DNA of 64,000 nucleotides from Porphyrobacter sp. HT-58-2 (GTDB taxonomy: Bacteria > Pseudomonadota > Alphaproteobacteria > Sphingomonadales > Sphingomonadaceae), in assembly GCF_002952215.1 (NCBI RefSeq), contig NZ_CP022600.1:2232001-2296000 (forward strand), written 5' to 3'. Below, piece by piece: positions 47,255 to 55,874 of the stretch (positions are counted from its first letter, which is position 1; every line of letters starts with the position of its first letter). Made by a program: the position numbers and the translations under genes. A model generated the notes under the pieces. It saw only the letters and a list, made by a program, of their open reading frames with translations, searched no databases and was not told where the DNA came from.

Positions 47255-47710
47255 ATGGCAACAACGGACGAAATCATGACTGCTCTTGGTGAAGCAGTAT
47301 TCGCAGCACAGGGCTTCGAGATGAATGTCGGTAGCCTACTTCTGTTTCTCACAGTTGAGGCCGGCGACCCCGCGCAATTTCAGAATCCTGATGGAGATAG
47401 GGACGAGGCTGCGGTTCGGGCATTTTTAGAACAAGTTGATCGACTTACCCTCGGTCAATTGAAGGGGAAATTAGAAGCGCTGGGGGCCTTGGATGAGGAA
47501 ACAATCAGCCAAATCTCATTGTTGAACGAGAAGCGAAAGCGTCTCATCCACTACTTCGTCGCAGATTATGTTGACTGCATGGATACGGTTGAAGGCAGGC
47601 AAAGCGTTCTTGAGGAGCTTAAAGGTATCAATGCGACCCTGACCGAAGCATGGCATAACCTTCAGGCCTTCTTAGCCGAGAAAGCCTTGGAGCATAGAGC
47701 GCGGCAATAA
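47255..47710 (+). CDS. Orphan low-GC gene after mutL, function unknown
   Basis: A 151-residue helical, acidic protein (MATTDEIMTALGEAVFAAQ...) with a central DRLTLGQLKGKLEALGAL and NEKRKRLIHYFVADY followed by a terminal helix. It starts only 3 nt after the mutL stop. Its composition is clearly lower in GC, with many A/T-ending codons unlike its neighbours. Not recognised. No membrane segment or motif of a known defence protein. Convergent with ychF (6 bp apart). Probably horizontally acquired. Confidence 0.75.
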   Translation: MATTDEIMTALGEAVFAAQGFEMNVGSLLLFLTVEAGDPAQFQNPDGDRDEAAVRAFLEQVDRLTLGQLKGKLEALGALDEETISQISLLNEKRKRLIHYFVADYVDCMDTVEGRQSVLEELKGINATLTEAWHNLQAFLAEKALEHRARQ

Positions 47711-47716
47711 GTCCCC

Positions 47717-48817
47717 TCAAACGTTGAACTTGAACAGCAGCACGTCCCCGTCCTGCACCACGTATTCCTTGCCTTCCTGCCGCAGCTTGCCCGCTTCCTT
47801 CGCGCCCGCTTCGCCGCCCAGCGCGATGTAATCCTCGTAAGCGATCGTCTCGGCGCGGATGAAGCCGCGCTCGAAATCGGAATGGATCTCGCCCGCGGCC
47901 TGCGGGGCCTTGGCGCCATCGGGGAAGGTCCAGGCGCGGGCTTCCTTGGGGCCGGCGGTGAAGAAGGTTTTCAGCCCCAGGAGCTTATACCCGGCGCGGA
48001 TCACGCGGGCGAGGCCGCTCTCCTCAAGACCCAGCGCTTCGAGAAATTCGCCCCGGTCTTCCACCGGCATGGCCACCAGTTCGGCTTCGATCGCGGCGGA
48101 GACGACCACGGCCTGTGCGCCCTCAGCCGCGGCCTTTTCGAACACCTTGGCGGACAGGGCATTGCCGGTGGCGGCGTCTTCTTCGGCGACGTTGCACACG
48201 TAAAGCACGGGCTTGGCGGTGAGCAGTTGCGCCTGCTTGAACAGGCGCGCTTCCTCGTCGTCGTTCGGCACGGTGAGGCGCGCGGGCTTGCCGTCGCGAA
48301 GCAGTTCGAGCGCCTGCCCCAGCACGCTCGCCATTGCCTTGGCTTCCTTGTCGCCGCCGGTGGCGCGCTTGGCCGCCGCGGGGACGCGCTTTTCGAGGCT
48401 TTCGAGATCGGAGAGCATCAGCTCGGTCTCGACCACTTCGGCATCGGCGATCGGATCGACCTTGTTGGCGACGTGCTGGATGTCGTCATCCTCGAAGCAG
48501 CGCAGCACGTGGACGATGGCGTCCACCTCGCGGATATTGCCGAGGAACTGGTTGCCGAGGCCTTCGCCCTTGCTCGCGCCCTTCACGAGGCCCGCGATGT
48601 CGACGAAGCCCAACTGCGTTTCGATGATCTTGGCGCTCTTGGCGATGGCGGCGATCTTCTGCAGGCGTTCATCCGGCACCGCGACCTGCCCGACATTGGG
48701 CTCGATGGTGCAGAAGGGATAGTTCGCCGCCTGCGCCGCCTGCGTCTCGGTGAGCGCATTGAACAGAGTGGACTTGCCCACATTGGGCAGGCCGACGATC
48801 CCGCAACGGAAACCCAT
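47717..48817 (-). CDS. ychF: Redox-regulated ATPase/GTPase YchF (Obg family)
   Basis: 366 residues. P-loop GLPNVGKSTLFNALT at about residue 9, FVDIAGLVKGASKGEGLGNQFL (switch region), NKVDPIADAEVVE and the C-terminal TGS-like domain with REARAWTFPDGAKAPQAAGEIHSDFERGFIRAET. Ribosome-associated ATPase. Alone, convergent with the orphan gene. Confidence 0.97.
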   Translation of the reverse strand: MGFRCGIVGLPNVGKSTLFNALTETQAAQAANYPFCTIEPNVGQVAVPDERLQKIAAIAKSAKIIETQLGFVDIAGLVKGASKGEGLGNQFLGNIREVDAIVHVLRCFEDDDIQHVANKVDPIADAEVVETELMLSDLESLEKRVPAAAKRATGGDKEAKAMASVLGQALELLRDGKPARLTVPNDDEEARLFKQAQLLTAKPVLYVCNVAEEDAATGNALSAKVFEKAAAEGAQAVVVSAAIEAELVAMPVEDRGEFLEALGLEESGLARVIRAGYKLLGLKTFFTAGPKEARAWTFPDGAKAPQAAGEIHSDFERGFIRAETIAYEDYIALGGEAGAKEAGKLRQEGKEYVVQDGDVLLFKFNV

Positions 48818-48884
48818 GATGATTGTGCCTTGGCTATCTGGAAAGCGCGGCCCTTAGCGGGCAGGCGCGGCGCTGGCTAGAGCC

Positions 48885-49877
48885 TCACCGCTCATGCACG
48901 GCGCGCACCAGCGGCCCGGCGCGCGAATTGCCGAGCCAGTCGACTTGCACCCGCGCCGTCACTTCGTTGATCGGCACCTGCGGCTTGTTGCCGGGCGCAA
49001 CGGGCAGTCGCAGCGGGCGGGTGCCGGGGGGCAGGGCGATCAGGCCCGCAATGGCCTTCGCCACATCAGCCGGATCATTGCTGCGGCCCGATCCGTCCTC
49101 GGTTCCCATGGCGGCGACCTGCTGCGGATAGCCGTCGGTGTGCTGCGCCTCGGCGCGCTCTTTCAGAGCCTGCGAATAGGCGTTGCGGTTGACCCAGACC
49201 TTGGTGGGATAGCCGCCGGGCTCGATGATCGAAACGTCGATCTTGTGCGGCACCAGTTCGTAGGCGAGCTGCTCGCTCATCGCCTCCAGCGCGAACTTGG
49301 TCGCTGAGTAATGCCCCGAATAGGGCGAGATGACGCGCCCCAGCTGGCTGGAAATCTGGATGATCTGGCCGGCGCCCTTCTTGCGCATCCCCGGCAGCAC
49401 CGCGCGCGCCATGCGGTGGGGGCCGAAGACGTTGGTCTCGAACATCAGGCGGGTGGCCTCCATGTCCTGCACCTCGACCGGCGAGGTGATGCCGATCCCG
49501 GCATTGTTGACGAGGACATCGATCGCGCCGCCCGCCGCCAGTTCGGCCTGCGCGACGCCTTCTGCTACCTGCTGGTCTGAAGTCACGTCAATTTCGATCA
49601 CATGGAGATCAAGCCGGTCCTTCAAGGCCATCATCCGCAGGCTATCCGCCTCAGCGCGGGGGAGGCCTCGCATCGTGGCGAAGACCTTCGCCCCCTGCCG
49701 TGCCAGCAGTTCCGCCGCGATCCGTCCGAAACCTGACGAGCAGCCGGTGATCAGCACGCTCTTGCCCTTGAAGTTCAGCTGCGGCGTGTAGACCGGCTCT
49801 ACGGCTTGGGCGCGCTGGGCGGCGAGGGCAGCGGTGGCGGCGGCTCCGGCTAGCAGGGCACGGCGGTCGAGGCTCAT
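48885..49877 (-). CDS. Short-chain dehydrogenase with a Tat-like signal
   Basis: 330 residues. The N-terminus MSLDRRALLAGAAATAALAAQRAQA has the twin Arg and hydrophobic stretch of a Tat signal. Rossmann SDR core: VLITGCSSGFGRIAAELLARQG, NNAGIGITSPVE, and the catalytic ISSQLGRVISPYSGHYSATKFALEA (Ser, YxxxK). An exported SDR is unusual, as NAD(P) would have to be bound before export. The alternative is that the N-terminus is not cleaved. Substrate unknown. Confidence 0.85.
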   Translation of the reverse strand: MSLDRRALLAGAAATAALAAQRAQAVEPVYTPQLNFKGKSVLITGCSSGFGRIAAELLARQGAKVFATMRGLPRAEADSLRMMALKDRLDLHVIEIDVTSDQQVAEGVAQAELAAGGAIDVLVNNAGIGITSPVEVQDMEATRLMFETNVFGPHRMARAVLPGMRKKGAGQIIQISSQLGRVISPYSGHYSATKFALEAMSEQLAYELVPHKIDVSIIEPGGYPTKVWVNRNAYSQALKERAEAQHTDGYPQQVAAMGTEDGSGRSNDPADVAKAIAGLIALPPGTRPLRLPVAPGNKPQVPINEVTARVQVDWLGNSRAGPLVRAVHER

Positions 49878-49950
49878 GGGGTGGTCCTTGGCTGAAACGC
49901 GGGTCGAGCGCAGACTATTGGCTCTGCGCCATTGTGCAAGGCCTGCAGGT

Positions 49951-50475
49951 TCAGCCGTCGATGCTTGCCGGGTTCGCTTGCGCGCGCTTCAGATATTCGC
50001 GCCGCTTGCGCTTGAGATAAGCGTTCAGCTCAGTCGGGCCTTTCTCCATCGGGGTGGGGATTTGATAGCCTCCTGCTCCCAGGTGGGTCCAGTGTCGGCG
50101 CGGCAGGTGCGAGCCATCAACCTCGATCAGAACGTGATAGCCCAGCGCGCGATAGTTGAGACGCTTTCTAATGCCCGTGATTTCCTGCCATGTGAAATGG
50201 TGAGTCCAGAAATTTCCCACCATGTGCACGCCGCTGGCGCCAATCTCCAGGCGGTAGGTGAACAGCACATTGAGATGGAGCAGCACAATAAACAGCATGA
50301 AGGCGGCGGAAAAGATCAGCAGCAGCCCCCTCCAGGAACCATCTGGCGCGGCCAACAAACTGGTGCCGGCCCAGCCCATCGCGGCGGCAAGAGTGCCGAC
50401 TACCGCCACAATGCAAATTACCCCAAGATGCCCCCACCAGCGCATCTTGATGACGGTCACCTTGCCGTCCACCAC
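49951..50475 (-). CDS. Membrane protein with a PH-like C-terminal domain, function unknown
   Basis: 174 residues, two N-terminal hydrophobic segments (LGVICIVAVVGTLAAAMGW and GLLLIFSAAFMLFIVLLHLNVLF) then a soluble domain (YRLEIGASGVHMVGNFWTHHFTWQEITGIRKR) resembling bacterial PH domains of small membrane proteins. One bp from pth on the same strand, so likely co-transcribed. Confidence 0.65.
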   Translation of the reverse strand: MVDGKVTVIKMRWWGHLGVICIVAVVGTLAAAMGWAGTSLLAAPDGSWRGLLLIFSAAFMLFIVLLHLNVLFTYRLEIGASGVHMVGNFWTHHFTWQEITGIRKRLNYRALGYHVLIEVDGSHLPRRHWTHLGAGGYQIPTPMEKGPTELNAYLKRKRREYLKRAQANPASIDG

Positions 50476-50476
50476 C

Positions 50477-51046
50477 TCAGCCCTGCATCCTCAAAGCCAC
50501 ATCATTCATGAAGCGCACGTCGTCGCCCTTGGCGAGCCATTCGGCCTCAGCGCCAATCGCGCCGAGCATGGCCACAAGATCGTCCTGTTCGTCCTTGGCG
50601 AAATTGCCGAGGACGTGGCCGGTGACGCGATCCTTGTGGCCGGGATGGCCGATGCCGAGACGGATGCGGCGGAACTCGGCTCCGCAATGCTGGTCAATGG
50701 AGCGCAGGCCATTATGCCCCGCATGGCCGCCGCCCTGCTTCACCTTCACCTTGAAGGGGGCAAGGTCGAGCTCGTCATGGAACACCGTGAGCGCCTCAGT
50801 GCCAAGCTTGTAGAAGCGCAGCGCCTCCCCCACCGCGCGGCCGCTTTCGTTCATGAAGGTGGCGGGCTTCAGCAGCAGCACCTTCTGGCTGCCGATCCGG
50901 CCTTCCTGCACCCAGCCTTGAAACTTGGTCTGCACCGGCCCGAAGCCGTGCATGTCCGCGATCACGTCCACGGCCATGAAGCCGACATTGTGCCGGTGGA
51001 GCGCATAGCGCGGTCCGGGATTTCCGAGGCCGACCCATATTTGCAT
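50477..51046 (-). CDS. pth: Peptidyl-tRNA hydrolase
   Basis: Releases peptides from peptidyl-tRNA. 189 residues. MQIWVGLGNPGPRYALHRHNVGFM with the catalytic His, KPATFMNESGRAVGEAL, VFHDELDLAPFKVKVKQGGGHAGHNGLRSI (catalytic Asp). Follows rplY, a common pairing, but a terminator lies between them. Confidence 0.97.
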   Translation of the reverse strand: MQIWVGLGNPGPRYALHRHNVGFMAVDVIADMHGFGPVQTKFQGWVQEGRIGSQKVLLLKPATFMNESGRAVGEALRFYKLGTEALTVFHDELDLAPFKVKVKQGGGHAGHNGLRSIDQHCGAEFRRIRLGIGHPGHKDRVTGHVLGNFAKDEQDDLVAMLGAIGAEAEWLAKGDDVRFMNDVALRMQG

Positions 51047-51072
51047 GACGTGTTACCTATCGTTCCTCTGCA

Positions 51073-51114
51073 CAAAACGAAACGCCGGACTTCCCGCGAA
51101 GGAAGCCCGGCGTT
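51073..51114 (-). terminator. Intrinsic terminator after rplY
   Basis: Minus strand: a 14-bp stem (AACGCCGGGCTTCC with GGAAGTCCGGCGTT, one G-U) and a 6-nt loop, followed by TCGTTTTG. It lies 24 bp past the rplY stop and 27 bp before pth, so pth may depend on read-through or its own promoter. Confidence 0.8.
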
Positions 51115-51137
51115 CAAAAGCCGTCGGTGACGCGCAA

Positions 51138-51755
51138 TTACTCGGCGTCAGCTGCTTCTGTAGTGGTGTCACCTTCGCTGCTCTTGAGCGCCGAGGGGGC
51201 GACAAGCGTGGCGATGGTGAAATCGCGGTCGGTGATCGCGCTGGTGACGCCCTTGGGCAGGGTCACTTCGCTGATGTGGATTGCATCGCCCACGTCCTTG
51301 CCGGTCACATCGACGTGGATTTCGTCGGGGATCGCGTCGCTGGCACAGACCAGTTCAAGCTCGTGCCGAACGATGTTGAGCACGCCGCCCTTCTTGAGGC
51401 CGGGCGACTTTTCTTCGTTGATGAACACCACCGGCACCGCAACTTCGACCTTGGCATCGCCGGTCAGGCGCAGGAAATCGACATGGGTCGGACGGTCGGT
51501 CACCGGGTGGAACGCGACATCCTTGGGCAGGGTGCGAACGGTCTTGCCACCGATCTCGATGTTGACGATCGAGTTCATGAAGTGGCCGGTCATCAGCTGA
51601 CGCACCAGTTCCTTCTGCTCGACGTGGATCAGGGTGGGTTCTTCCTTGCCGCCATAGATGACAGCAGGGGTCCGACCATCGCGGCGAAGTGCTCGGGAGG
51701 CTCCCTTGCCAGCCCGTTCGCGCGCTTCGGCCGGCAGGTTCAGAGCTTCGCTCAT
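51138..51755 (-). CDS. rplY: 50S ribosomal protein L25 (Ctc type)
   Basis: 5S rRNA-binding protein with the long C-terminal domain of the Ctc form; 205 residues. N-terminal [29 protein letters not shown] is the 5S-binding beta domain; then [33 protein letters not shown]. The acidic tail is usual. Confidence 0.96.
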   Translation of the reverse strand: MSEALNLPAEARERAGKGASRALRRDGRTPAVIYGGKEEPTLIHVEQKELVRQLMTGHFMNSIVNIEIGGKTVRTLPKDVAFHPVTDRPTHVDFLRLTGDAKVEVAVPVVFINEEKSPGLKKGGVLNIVRHELELVCASDAIPDEIHVDVTGKDVGDAIHISEVTLPKGVTSAITDRDFTIATLVAPSALKSSEGDTTTEAADAE

Positions 51756-51875
51756 AATCGTGCCTTTCGAATGCGTGTTTGAAGAGTAGTCACACGGCGC
51801 AAGCCGCCTCCAGGGATGACCGGAAAGCGCCGAAGCGCGGCCCCTTAGAGAGAGAAGGCCGGTTTGGCAACCGCT

Positions 51876-52805
51876 TTAGGGCAGGCGGCGTATCCGATAA
51901 CCCTGCGCTTCAAGCAGCGCGGCCAGACCATCAGGGCCAACCAGATGCGCCGCGCCGACTGCGATGAGAGGGCGAGGGCGTTCGGCCAGCATCGGCACGA
52001 TCGCCTCTGCCCAGCGCTGGTTGCGCCCGGTCAGCAGCGCCTCGCGCAAGGCTGGCACAGCAAGAAAACCCTCGTGCGTCGCGGTCTCGATGATCACTGC
52101 ATCCCCCGCCAGCCAGGCCCGCTGCAGCCGGGCAGGATCCCTGCGCGTGCGCTCGCTTTCGCTCACGACGGCAGCCAGCATGGCACGTTGATCGAGCTCG
52201 GGCAGGCGGTCGAAGATCGCAAGCTGTCCGCGCATTCCCTCAAGCTCGCGCACGGGGCGATCGGCGAAATCGGCCATCAGCGCGCGGTCAACCCCGTTCG
52301 CAGGATTGCCGGTGGCATCCCCCCGCGCAAGCGTGATCGCCGCGGCCCATGTTTCAAGCTGCAAGAAGTCGCGATCATCAAGGTCGCCGCGCTTCATCAT
52401 GCCGGCAAGCATTGGACGCAAGTGCGCCGGAAGCCGGGAGCCGATTTCCGGCTGATCCGGGCTCTGCGCAAGGCCGAGATAGATCGAAGTCCTTTCGTCA
52501 GGCCCCCTTGGTTCGCTGATTTCGACCACAAGGAAATCGGCCGCGTCGATGACACGGCCGATCTCGGTTGTGCGCCAGCGGGTGCCATCGGGAAGGGCGT
52601 GGATGGTGCCAAGCATCCAGCCTTCGACCGTGCCATCGGCACTGGCGATTTCATAGAACAGCGGGTTTGCTGGGGGGCCTTCTGCTCCCACCTCGCCGGG
52701 ACCATTGCTGCACCCGGCGAGGCTGAGGGCAAGGGCCAGGCCAATGATCGCGGCGGCGACAGTTCGCCAACCATCAGCGATCATTGCCCTGATGCCGCCT
52801 GTCAT
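51876..52805 (-). CDS. TraB/GumN family lipoprotein, copy 1
   Basis: 309 residues with a lipobox (LALALSLAGC, Cys about residue 32), so a predicted lipoprotein. The TraB/GumN (Tiki-related) signature is the N-terminal WMLGTIHALPDG and the C-terminal PLIAVGAAHLVGPDGLAALLEAQGY; in Tiki-type proteases the paired GxxH motifs bind metal. Directly after copy 2 (15 bp). Substrate unknown. Confidence 0.88.
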   Translation of the reverse strand: MTGGIRAMIADGWRTVAAAIIGLALALSLAGCSNGPGEVGAEGPPANPLFYEIASADGTVEGWMLGTIHALPDGTRWRTTEIGRVIDAADFLVVEISEPRGPDERTSIYLGLAQSPDQPEIGSRLPAHLRPMLAGMMKRGDLDDRDFLQLETWAAAITLARGDATGNPANGVDRALMADFADRPVRELEGMRGQLAIFDRLPELDQRAMLAAVVSESERTRRDPARLQRAWLAGDAVIIETATHEGFLAVPALREALLTGRNQRWAEAIVPMLAERPRPLIAVGAAHLVGPDGLAALLEAQGYRIRRLP

Positions 52806-52820
52806 TGCTGCGCGCCGCGC

Positions 52821-53729
52821 TTATTTGACCCGCGTGACCACGATGCCCTTTTCGGCAAGGTAGTCCTGCACGCTCTTGGGGCCGGCAAGGTGGCCTGCGC
52901 CGACGGCGATGAACACCGAGCCGGGCTGGTCAAGCCGTGCGTCGATCCATTCGGCCCAGTTGGCATTGCGCGTGTAGAGCAGGGCTTCAGCGACGGCCGG
53001 ATCGGTCATGCCTTCGTTCATCACCTCGGCAAGCCCTTCGGCATCGCCCGCGGCCCACTCGGCCACCATGCGGTCAAGCATCGGCTTGGCCTCATCGATG
53101 CCCTCTGCCGCTTCCATCATGAAGGCAACCTGGGCTTCCTGGGTCATGCCGTCGAAAATCCCGAGCTGAAACTCGGCGGTTTCAAGCGCGCCGGTTTCCT
53201 TGCCGGGAACCTTCGAAAGAAGCACCTTCTCGACCCCGCTGCTGGGATCATAGCCCTGCTGCATCAGCGGGACGAGTGACATGGTCAGGCCGACGAGCCA
53301 GGGCTTGAGGGGATCGAACGCCTCAGCCGGCACGCCGATCTTGCCCAGCGCGGTGCTGTAAGTCTCGGTCTGCTCCGGCGTCAGCAGCGACCGCAGCGTG
53401 GTACCGGCAGGAAGCATCCCCTTGGCCATGGTCAGCTGCTGCAGTTCGGCTTCGGCAGCGGGATCCATGGGGATTTCGGTCACGATCATGTCCGATCCGG
53501 TCAGCGCCGTCTCGATGGTGGTGTCGTACCAGTCGATCCCCTGCGGCAGCACGTGAACCGTTCCGAACAGGTAGATGGTGGTGTCCTCATCCGCGACCTT
53601 CCACAGCGCCGGGCCGGTTGCGGCAGCGGCAACAGTGGCGGGGGCCGCCTGTTCTTCAGCCAGCGCCGGATTGGCTGCCAGCAAGGCGAAAGGGGCAACG
53701 GTCAGGCCAAGAAATGCAGCAAGTTTCAT
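52821..53729 (-). CDS. TraB/GumN family exported protein, copy 2
   Basis: 302 residues from ATG 53729 (MKLAAFLGLTVAPFALLAANPALAEE), preceded by AAAGGAA. A standard signal peptide is cleaved after ALA. IYLFGTVHVLPQGIDW and the C-terminal FIAVGAGHLAGPKSVQDYL carry the paired GxxH motifs. Similar in layout to copies 1 and 3. Confidence 0.9.
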   Translation of the reverse strand: MKLAAFLGLTVAPFALLAANPALAEEQAAPATVAAAATGPALWKVADEDTTIYLFGTVHVLPQGIDWYDTTIETALTGSDMIVTEIPMDPAAEAELQQLTMAKGMLPAGTTLRSLLTPEQTETYSTALGKIGVPAEAFDPLKPWLVGLTMSLVPLMQQGYDPSSGVEKVLLSKVPGKETGALETAEFQLGIFDGMTQEAQVAFMMEAAEGIDEAKPMLDRMVAEWAAGDAEGLAEVMNEGMTDPAVAEALLYTRNANWAEWIDARLDQPGSVFIAVGAGHLAGPKSVQDYLAEKGIVVTRVK

Positions 53730-53806
53730 CGGTATTCCTTTCAGGAAAAAGAGGTTTTCGGGGTATTCAGGGGATTGTGCAAGGGGTGCTGGCTTGGGAG
53801 TGGGAA

Positions 53807-54259
53807 TTACAGCCGCCAGCGGGCAAACAGGAAACTCACGAACATCGAGACATAGGCGATGGCAAACACGCCGAAGGCATGGGGCGCAGGCAGGAAGCCG
53901 CCAGCGTGGAGCACGGCCCACACGGGAAAGCCCGCCAACACGCCCAGACATCCGCCGGTAAAGGCGACGAGGTTCTGCTCGCGCTTGTAATCATCAATCA
54001 TGCGGAAGCCGTAGAGCGGCAGGGCGAGGAACCCTGCCAGCAGCAGTAGCGCAAGGCCTGCCGCCAGCGCCGGGGGCAGCTTGAGCTTTTCCCAATCGCC
54101 CGCAAACAGGTTGCCCTGGCCTTCGTCGAAAAAGCCGGTGCCAAAGCCGATCACGCCGCCGATCACGCCTGCGACAACGAGGAACACGATCTGGTTGCGT
54201 CGACGCTGGCGGGTGCGTTCCTCGCCGGGGCCCAGCGGGCGGGTTTTCTCAAGCGTCAT
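53807..54259 (-). CDS. Three-helix membrane protein in the XRE module
   Basis: 150 residues from ATG 54259 (MTLEKTRPLGPGEERTRQRRR), preceded by GGAG at 6 nt. A basic cytoplasmic N-terminus is followed by four hydrophobic stretches (IVFLVVAGVIGGVIGFGTGFF, LAAGLALLLLAGFLALPLYGF, LVAFTGGCLGVLAGFPVWAVL, AFGVFAIAYVSMFVSFLFARW). Not recognised beyond XRE-associated membrane proteins. Overlaps the XRE gene by 11 bases. Confidence 0.75.
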   Translation of the reverse strand: MTLEKTRPLGPGEERTRQRRRNQIVFLVVAGVIGGVIGFGTGFFDEGQGNLFAGDWEKLKLPPALAAGLALLLLAGFLALPLYGFRMIDDYKREQNLVAFTGGCLGVLAGFPVWAVLHAGGFLPAPHAFGVFAIAYVSMFVSFLFARWRL

Positions 54260-54455
54260 GATGGTCTCCATCATCGAAAATCTCCTCGATCCGCATGTCG
54301 AACAGGCGGGCAATACGAAAGGCGAGGGGCAGTGAAGGATCGTGCTTGCCGGTCTCGATGGCATTGACCGCCTGGCGCGAGACATCCAGCCGCCCGGCAA
54401 GTTCCGCCTGCGACCAATCGCGTTCGGCGCGCAGCACTTTGAGGCGGTTTTTCAC
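54249..54455 (-). CDS. Small XRE-family transcriptional regulator (YozG-like)
   Basis: 68 residues from GTG 54455 (MKNRLKVLRAERDWSQ); the in-frame ATG at 54509 lies inside the preceding small ORF and is not conserved-looking. The HTH is AELAGRLDVSRQAVNAIETG, followed by KHDPSLPLAFRIARLFDMRIEEIF, the standard short XRE type. Third codon positions and overlaps indicate a three-gene unit with the 39-residue and 150-residue membrane proteins. It probably represses its own promoter through the sites at 54603-54676. Confidence 0.92.
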   Translation of the reverse strand: MKNRLKVLRAERDWSQAELAGRLDVSRQAVNAIETGKHDPSLPLAFRIARLFDMRIEEIFDDGDHHDA

Positions 54456-54459
54456 CAGG

Positions 54460-54579
54460 TCAAAACCCCAGCGCGTTGCTGATCTTGGCTGCCAGAGTGC
54501 CGGCCGCAAAGCCCGAAGCCCCGAGCATCACGAATACCAGCCACTGCTTCACGCAGACAGTCTTGGAAAGAAAATCCAT
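54460..54579 (-). CDS. 39-residue membrane protein heading the XRE module
   Basis: Minus strand from ATG 54579, with strong GGAGG 6 nt upstream, to TGA 54460. The product is MDFLSKTVCVKQ, a hydrophobic stretch WLVFVMLGASGFAAGTLA, then AKISNALGF. A single membrane helix is predicted. The stop is 4 nt before the GTG of the XRE gene. Not recognised, but the ribosome site and spacing make it very likely translated. Confidence 0.75.
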   Translation of the reverse strand: MDFLSKTVCVKQWLVFVMLGASGFAAGTLAAKISNALGF

Positions 54580-54602
54580 GGCGTGCCTCCATCAGGTTAG
54601 CC

Positions 54603-54676
54603 TGACCATATGTCAGGTATGCATGACTATATGTCGCGATTCGCTGACTATGTCAAGATAACCTGACTTTAAGTCA
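54603..54676. promoter_or_regulatory. Four-site operator array upstream of the XRE module
   Basis: Palindromes TGACCATATGTCA (54603-54615), TGACTATATGTCG (54624-54636), TGACTATGTCA (54645-54655) and TGACTTTAAGTCA (54664-54676). Centres are 20-21 bp apart, two helical turns, so the sites face the same side of the DNA. The first lies 24 bp before the 39-residue ORF. The region is AT-rich against its surroundings and probably includes the promoter. Confidence 0.75.
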
Positions 54677-54703
54677 TGATAGCAGGACACATCCCAAGGA
54701 AAC

Positions 54704-55727
54704 CTACTGAATCCGTTCGGCTTTCAACCCGCGCGCCTCGATCATCGTCAGAACCGAATCCGGCCCCGCCATATGGCCCGCGCCAACCGCCAGCAGCACA
54801 TTGCCCGGCCGGGTCATCCGCTCTGCCAGCCAGTCGCTCCAGGCGCGGTTGCGGTCGACCAGCAGGATATCGTAGAGCGCCCGCGAGAACGGGTCCTCCA
54901 TCATTTCCGCGAGTTCTTCCTCGCCAAGCTGGCCCTTGGCCCAGCCATGTTCGCTGCTCCAGTCGGTCTGTCCTGCCTGCACCAGCCCGCAGCCATTCCA
55001 TTCATCAAGCGCCTGATCGAGCAAGGTGACCATCTGGGCTTCATCGATGGTGAACAGCTTGGCCATCACCGCCACCGGATCCTCGATCGCGGTGACGGGG
55101 CGGCCAGTGGCCCGGTATTCCTGCTCGATCACTGTTTCGACCCCGAGGCTGCGCTGCGAGCCTTCGGCTTCCGAACTCGCCAGCGAGATGGCAAACAGCG
55201 TGACCAGTGCGGCGCGCGCGCTCGACATCGGCAAGCGTTACACCGGCCAGATCGAGCATCCGCTGAAGCTTGCCGCGGTTGCGTTCGGCGATGCGCTGGC
55301 TGAGCGGAATGTCGCTGCGAAATTGCTCGAACAGGGCGGCAAAGGCGACCTCCTCTGCTGTCGGGGTAGCGTCATCCGCTCTAGGTTCCTCCACGGATTC
55401 AAACACGACCTCGTCCGTCTCGGCGATCAGCTTGTCGAGCAGCGCAGTGCGCCAGCGAAAGCCTTCGGGCAGGATATGAAACGTCCCAAAGATGTAGATC
55501 GTGGTGTCCTCGTCAGACAGTTTCCACAGCGCTGGTGCAGGCTCGTAGTCCTGAACCGGCAGCACCACCGCGCCGGGTTGTTGCCGTACAGCGTGAATGG
55601 TGCGGCAGACCGGAGCCGGGGCGGCATCGTCGGGAGCGGCCTGCGTGGCCGCGGCGGGCGCCATCGGCAAGCCCAGCAGCGAGAGGGCGGCGACAAGCCC
55701 GGTTGCCTCGCGGATAAACGATCTCAC
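54704..55727 (-). pseudogene. TraB/GumN family exported protein, copy 3, frameshifted
   Basis: The first frame starts at GTG 55727 (MRSFIREATGLVAALSLLG, signal peptide), preceded by AAGGA, and carries IYIFGTFHILPEGFRW. It continues to GKLQRMLDLAGVTLADVERA near 55215. Beyond that, the sensible sequence continues in another frame (RAALVTLFAISLASSEAEGS ... NVLLAVGAGHMAGPDSVLTM) to 54704. The shift occurs in the alternating CG run at about 55209-55218. Joined, it gives a protein of about 340 residues with both GxxH motifs. Confidence 0.85.
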
Positions 55728-55874
55728 AGCCGGTTCCTTGTCCGATTCATGCAGGATTTCAATGCAGACGGCCTGACGCACGGAGTCAAGCGCGCCGTGA
55801 TCTTGCGGTCCACTGGGGACCATGCTGCGCTGCGGCATTGACGCTGCCGGGGTGTTCGGCCATGGCGAGCCGCC

